A stretch of DNA of 6,012 bases from an uncultured Chloroflexota bacterium. Lineage in GTDB: Bacteria; Chloroflexota; Anaerolineae; Aggregatilineales; Phototrophicaceae. Shown here in pieces: positions 4,298-6,012 of the stretch (position 1 is its first letter; every line of letters starts with the position of its first letter). Under the pieces are notes generated by a model that was given only the letters and a program-made list of their open reading frames with translations, was not told the DNA's origin and did no database searches. Made by a program: the position numbers and the translations under genes. The DNA lies in the NCBI GenBank assembly GCA_937942935.1, contig CALDGT010000366.1:1-6012 (forward strand). The letters are read 5' to 3'.

Positions 4298-6012
4298 ATG
4301 AAACGCTTTTGGATAATTACATTTTTGCTCATGAGTTTATTTTCTGTTGTGCCAAATACATCTGCACACGGCTATTTGGTGCGTGCTATCCCAGAAAATC
4401 GGGCTGTCTTAGACCGCCCACCCACACGAGTACAATATTGGTTCAGCGAAGGGTTAGAAACTCAATTCAGTACCATCAACATCCGCGACCAAGCAGGGGC
4501 TATCATCGCTAGTGGTGGGGTATCTGAAACCGATAACACATTGCTCACCGCACGCCTGCCCAATGACCTGCCCAATGGTGCATATGTGGTAGAATTGCGC
4601 CCCGCCTTCACCAGTGATGGTCATGTGTATGCCGAAAGCCGTGTCTTTTTCATCGGCGAGGCAATCGGCAATATAGACCTGTCCGCCAATGTGACCGCCA
4701 TCCCACTCGAAATTATTTGGCGTGTGTTGACCGTTGGCGCGAGCCTCATTTTATTTGGCACATTAGCACTTTATAGTTGGGTACTCATCCCCGCATGGCG
4801 TAATCCAACACACAAAGCAGGTTTTTTGCCCCCACGCCTGATGAATCGCTTACATGCTCTGCTTGGATTTAGCCTATTTTTTGGATTCATCGGGAACGGC
4901 TTGGCGCTCATCCAACAAACGATGGTCTTTTTTAATATTTCTTTTGAGCAAGCCATCCAACCCCAGTTCTGGGATTTGGTGCGTGTCGGGTCACGGTTTG
5001 GGGATGTTTGGATGTGGCGCATGGTCATCATGAGCCTGTTTGGAATAATATTCCTCGCCACCCTCACCTATCAAAAACAATATCCAGAGTTTGTTTATCC
5101 GTTTTGGGTGGCAGGGTTATGGCTTGGGGCGCTCATTTTGGGGACATTTAGCATCACCAGTCATGCGGCGGGAGCATTAACGATTGCATGGGCAGGGATT
5201 TTTATAGATTGGGGGCATCGGCTCGGTGTGGCGATTTGGGTGGGCGGATTATTTGCCCTAGTCGTCATTTTGCCGATTGCACTCATTCCATATACAGGAG
5301 ACCAGCGATTATCTGTCTTGCGCGTGGTGGTGAACCGATTTTCGGGCGTAGCGGTTGGGGTATTAGCGGTTGTGATTGCTAGTGGCATCTATAGCGCATC
5401 CAATTGGATTTATGGCGGAGATGAATTGAACAGCAGTTTTGGGACATCGCTCATCACGAAAATCATCCTCATTACCCCATTATTAGCCATTGGTGGGATG
5501 AATCATCTCATAGCGCATCCAGACCAATTTGCAAAATTGCGCCGATGGATAAATCCGCAATTACGCCAATTCATGAATATCACCCGCATCGAAATTTTGT
5601 TGGCAGGGATGGTCATCATCAGTGCCAGCACATTGAGCGCAACGCCTATCCCAAAACCCGCATTCATCCAAACCGATGCACAAGCACCATCTGCTAGTCA
5701 GACCATAGGTGATATGACTGTTTATATGAGCATTACTCCGGGCGGGGCGGGTGTGAATACATTCGATATTCGCCTGTCGCGTGAGGATATGCCCATCACT
5801 GATGCACAAATACAAGTGATGAATCAATCCCCATCACAAGATAAACGGGGCGATATTCACCTCGCAGAAGCGATAGATGGTGGGGTGTATGTATCGGCAG
5901 GGACAGAAATTGACCGTGAGGGTGAGTGGTGGTCTGTGGTGAATATCACCCACGAAGGAATTACCAACCGCGCTGTGTTTACTTGGGATATAAATGCCGA
6001 TGCGGGTATTAT
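4298..6012 (+). CDS. CopC-CopD fusion copper protein with FixH/YtkA-like C-terminal domain (3' truncated by window edge)
   Basis: 571 complete codons are visible with no stop. Residues 1-23 are a signal peptide ending in NTSA, so the mature protein begins with His24 (HGYLVRAIPENRAVLDRPP), the N-terminal histidine of CopC copper sites. The rest of the CopC beta-barrel runs to about 120 and contains SDGH (Asp107, His109), the other expected Cu(II) ligands. Residues about 137-446 hold eight predicted membrane helices of the CopD type (PF05425), including SHAAG (His289) and DWGHRLGVAIWVGGL (His307). After a linker, residues about 470 onward (MTVYMSITPGGAGVNTFDI...GVYVSAG...EGEWWSVV) resemble the FixH/YtkA-like extracytoplasmic domain often fused to such proteins. 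The likely role is copper uptake or handling across the membrane, as for YcnJ. The start follows the small membrane gene by 3 bases with only a weak ribosome-binding site, so translational coupling is likely. The C-terminus is outside the window. Confidence 0.93.
   Translation, partial: MKRFWIITFLLMSLFSVVPNTSAHGYLVRAIPENRAVLDRPPTRVQYWFSEGLETQFSTINIRDQAGAIIASGGVSETDNTLLTARLPNDLPNGAYVVELRPAFTSDGHVYAESRVFFIGEAIGNIDLSANVTAIPLEIIWRVLTVGASLILFGTLALYSWVLIPAWRNPTHKAGFLPPRLMNRLHALLGFSLFFGFIGNGLALIQQTMVFFNISFEQAIQPQFWDLVRVGSRFGDVWMWRMVIMSLFGIIFLATLTYQKQYPEFVYPFWVAGLWLGALILGTFSITSHAAGALTIAWAGIFIDWGHRLGVAIWVGGLFALVVILPIALIPYTGDQRLSVLRVVVNRFSGVAVGVLAVVIASGIYSASNWIYGGDELNSSFGTSLITKIILITPLLAIGGMNHLIAHPDQFAKLRRWINPQLRQFMNITRIEILLAGMVIISASTLSATPIPKPAFIQTDAQAPSASQTIGDMTVYMSITPGGAGVNTFDIRLSREDMPITDAQIQVMNQSPSQDKRGDIHLAEAIDGGVYVSAGTEIDREGEWWSVVNITHEGITNRAVFTWDINADAGI

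Noticed and set aside
4309..4512. Small plus-strand frame rich in Cys and Arg at the start of the copper gene
   Set aside because: It lies out of frame inside the signal-peptide and CopC coding sequence, whose motifs are unmistakable.
4771..5827. Minus-strand open frames within the CopD and C-terminal regions
   Set aside because: They are antisense to a continuous coding frame and have low-complexity or arginine/threonine-rich translations without family features.

Overview
The window looks like chromosomal DNA from a free-living bacterium of moderate GC content. My best guess is Chloroflexota (Anaerolineae-like). That guess rests on the general look of the proteins: a CopC-CopD fusion with a C-terminal FixH/YtkA-like domain, a DUF433/DUF5615 pair, and short 'GGGGC...GCCCC' palindromes between genes. 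No marker gene here fixes the taxonomy, so it is low to moderate confidence.

Layout. (1) 1-691 (+) is the 3' part of an alpha/beta-hydrolase esterase that enters from the left. (2) 729-1970 (-) is a 12-helix MFS permease convergent with it; a 20-bp palindrome separates the two. (3) 1971-2305 is mostly non-coding. It holds an interrupted inverted repeat, a tRNA-Arg(CCT) with a plausible promoter, a 19-bp-period tandem repeat, two copies of an extended -10-like motif and a leader hairpin. (4) 2306-3193 (+) is a secreted six-cysteine protein of unknown function, closed by a strong 14-bp-stem terminator that also serves the opposite strand. (5) 3280-3976 (-) is a compact toxin-antitoxin-type operon: a DUF433 antitoxin-like gene, one base, then a DUF5615 PIN-like toxin. 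A perfect 38-bp direct repeat flanks this pair (3246-3283 and 4005-4042). (6) 4103-6012 (+) is a divergent operon: a 63-residue single-helix membrane protein, then a large CopC-CopD copper protein that runs off the right edge.

How the parts work together. The repeat copy at 4005-4042 lies between two back-to-back promoters, one for the antitoxin gene (-) and one for the copper operon (+). The other copy covers the toxin stop codon and touches the terminator. Recombination between the copies would remove exactly the 759-bp toxin-antitoxin module and leave the terminator, one repeat and the copper-operon promoter intact. The module is therefore best read as an inserted or duplicated cassette between a secreted-protein gene and a copper operon. 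This is the most interesting feature of the window. The remaining genes belong to recognisable families, apart from the secreted protein and the small membrane protein.
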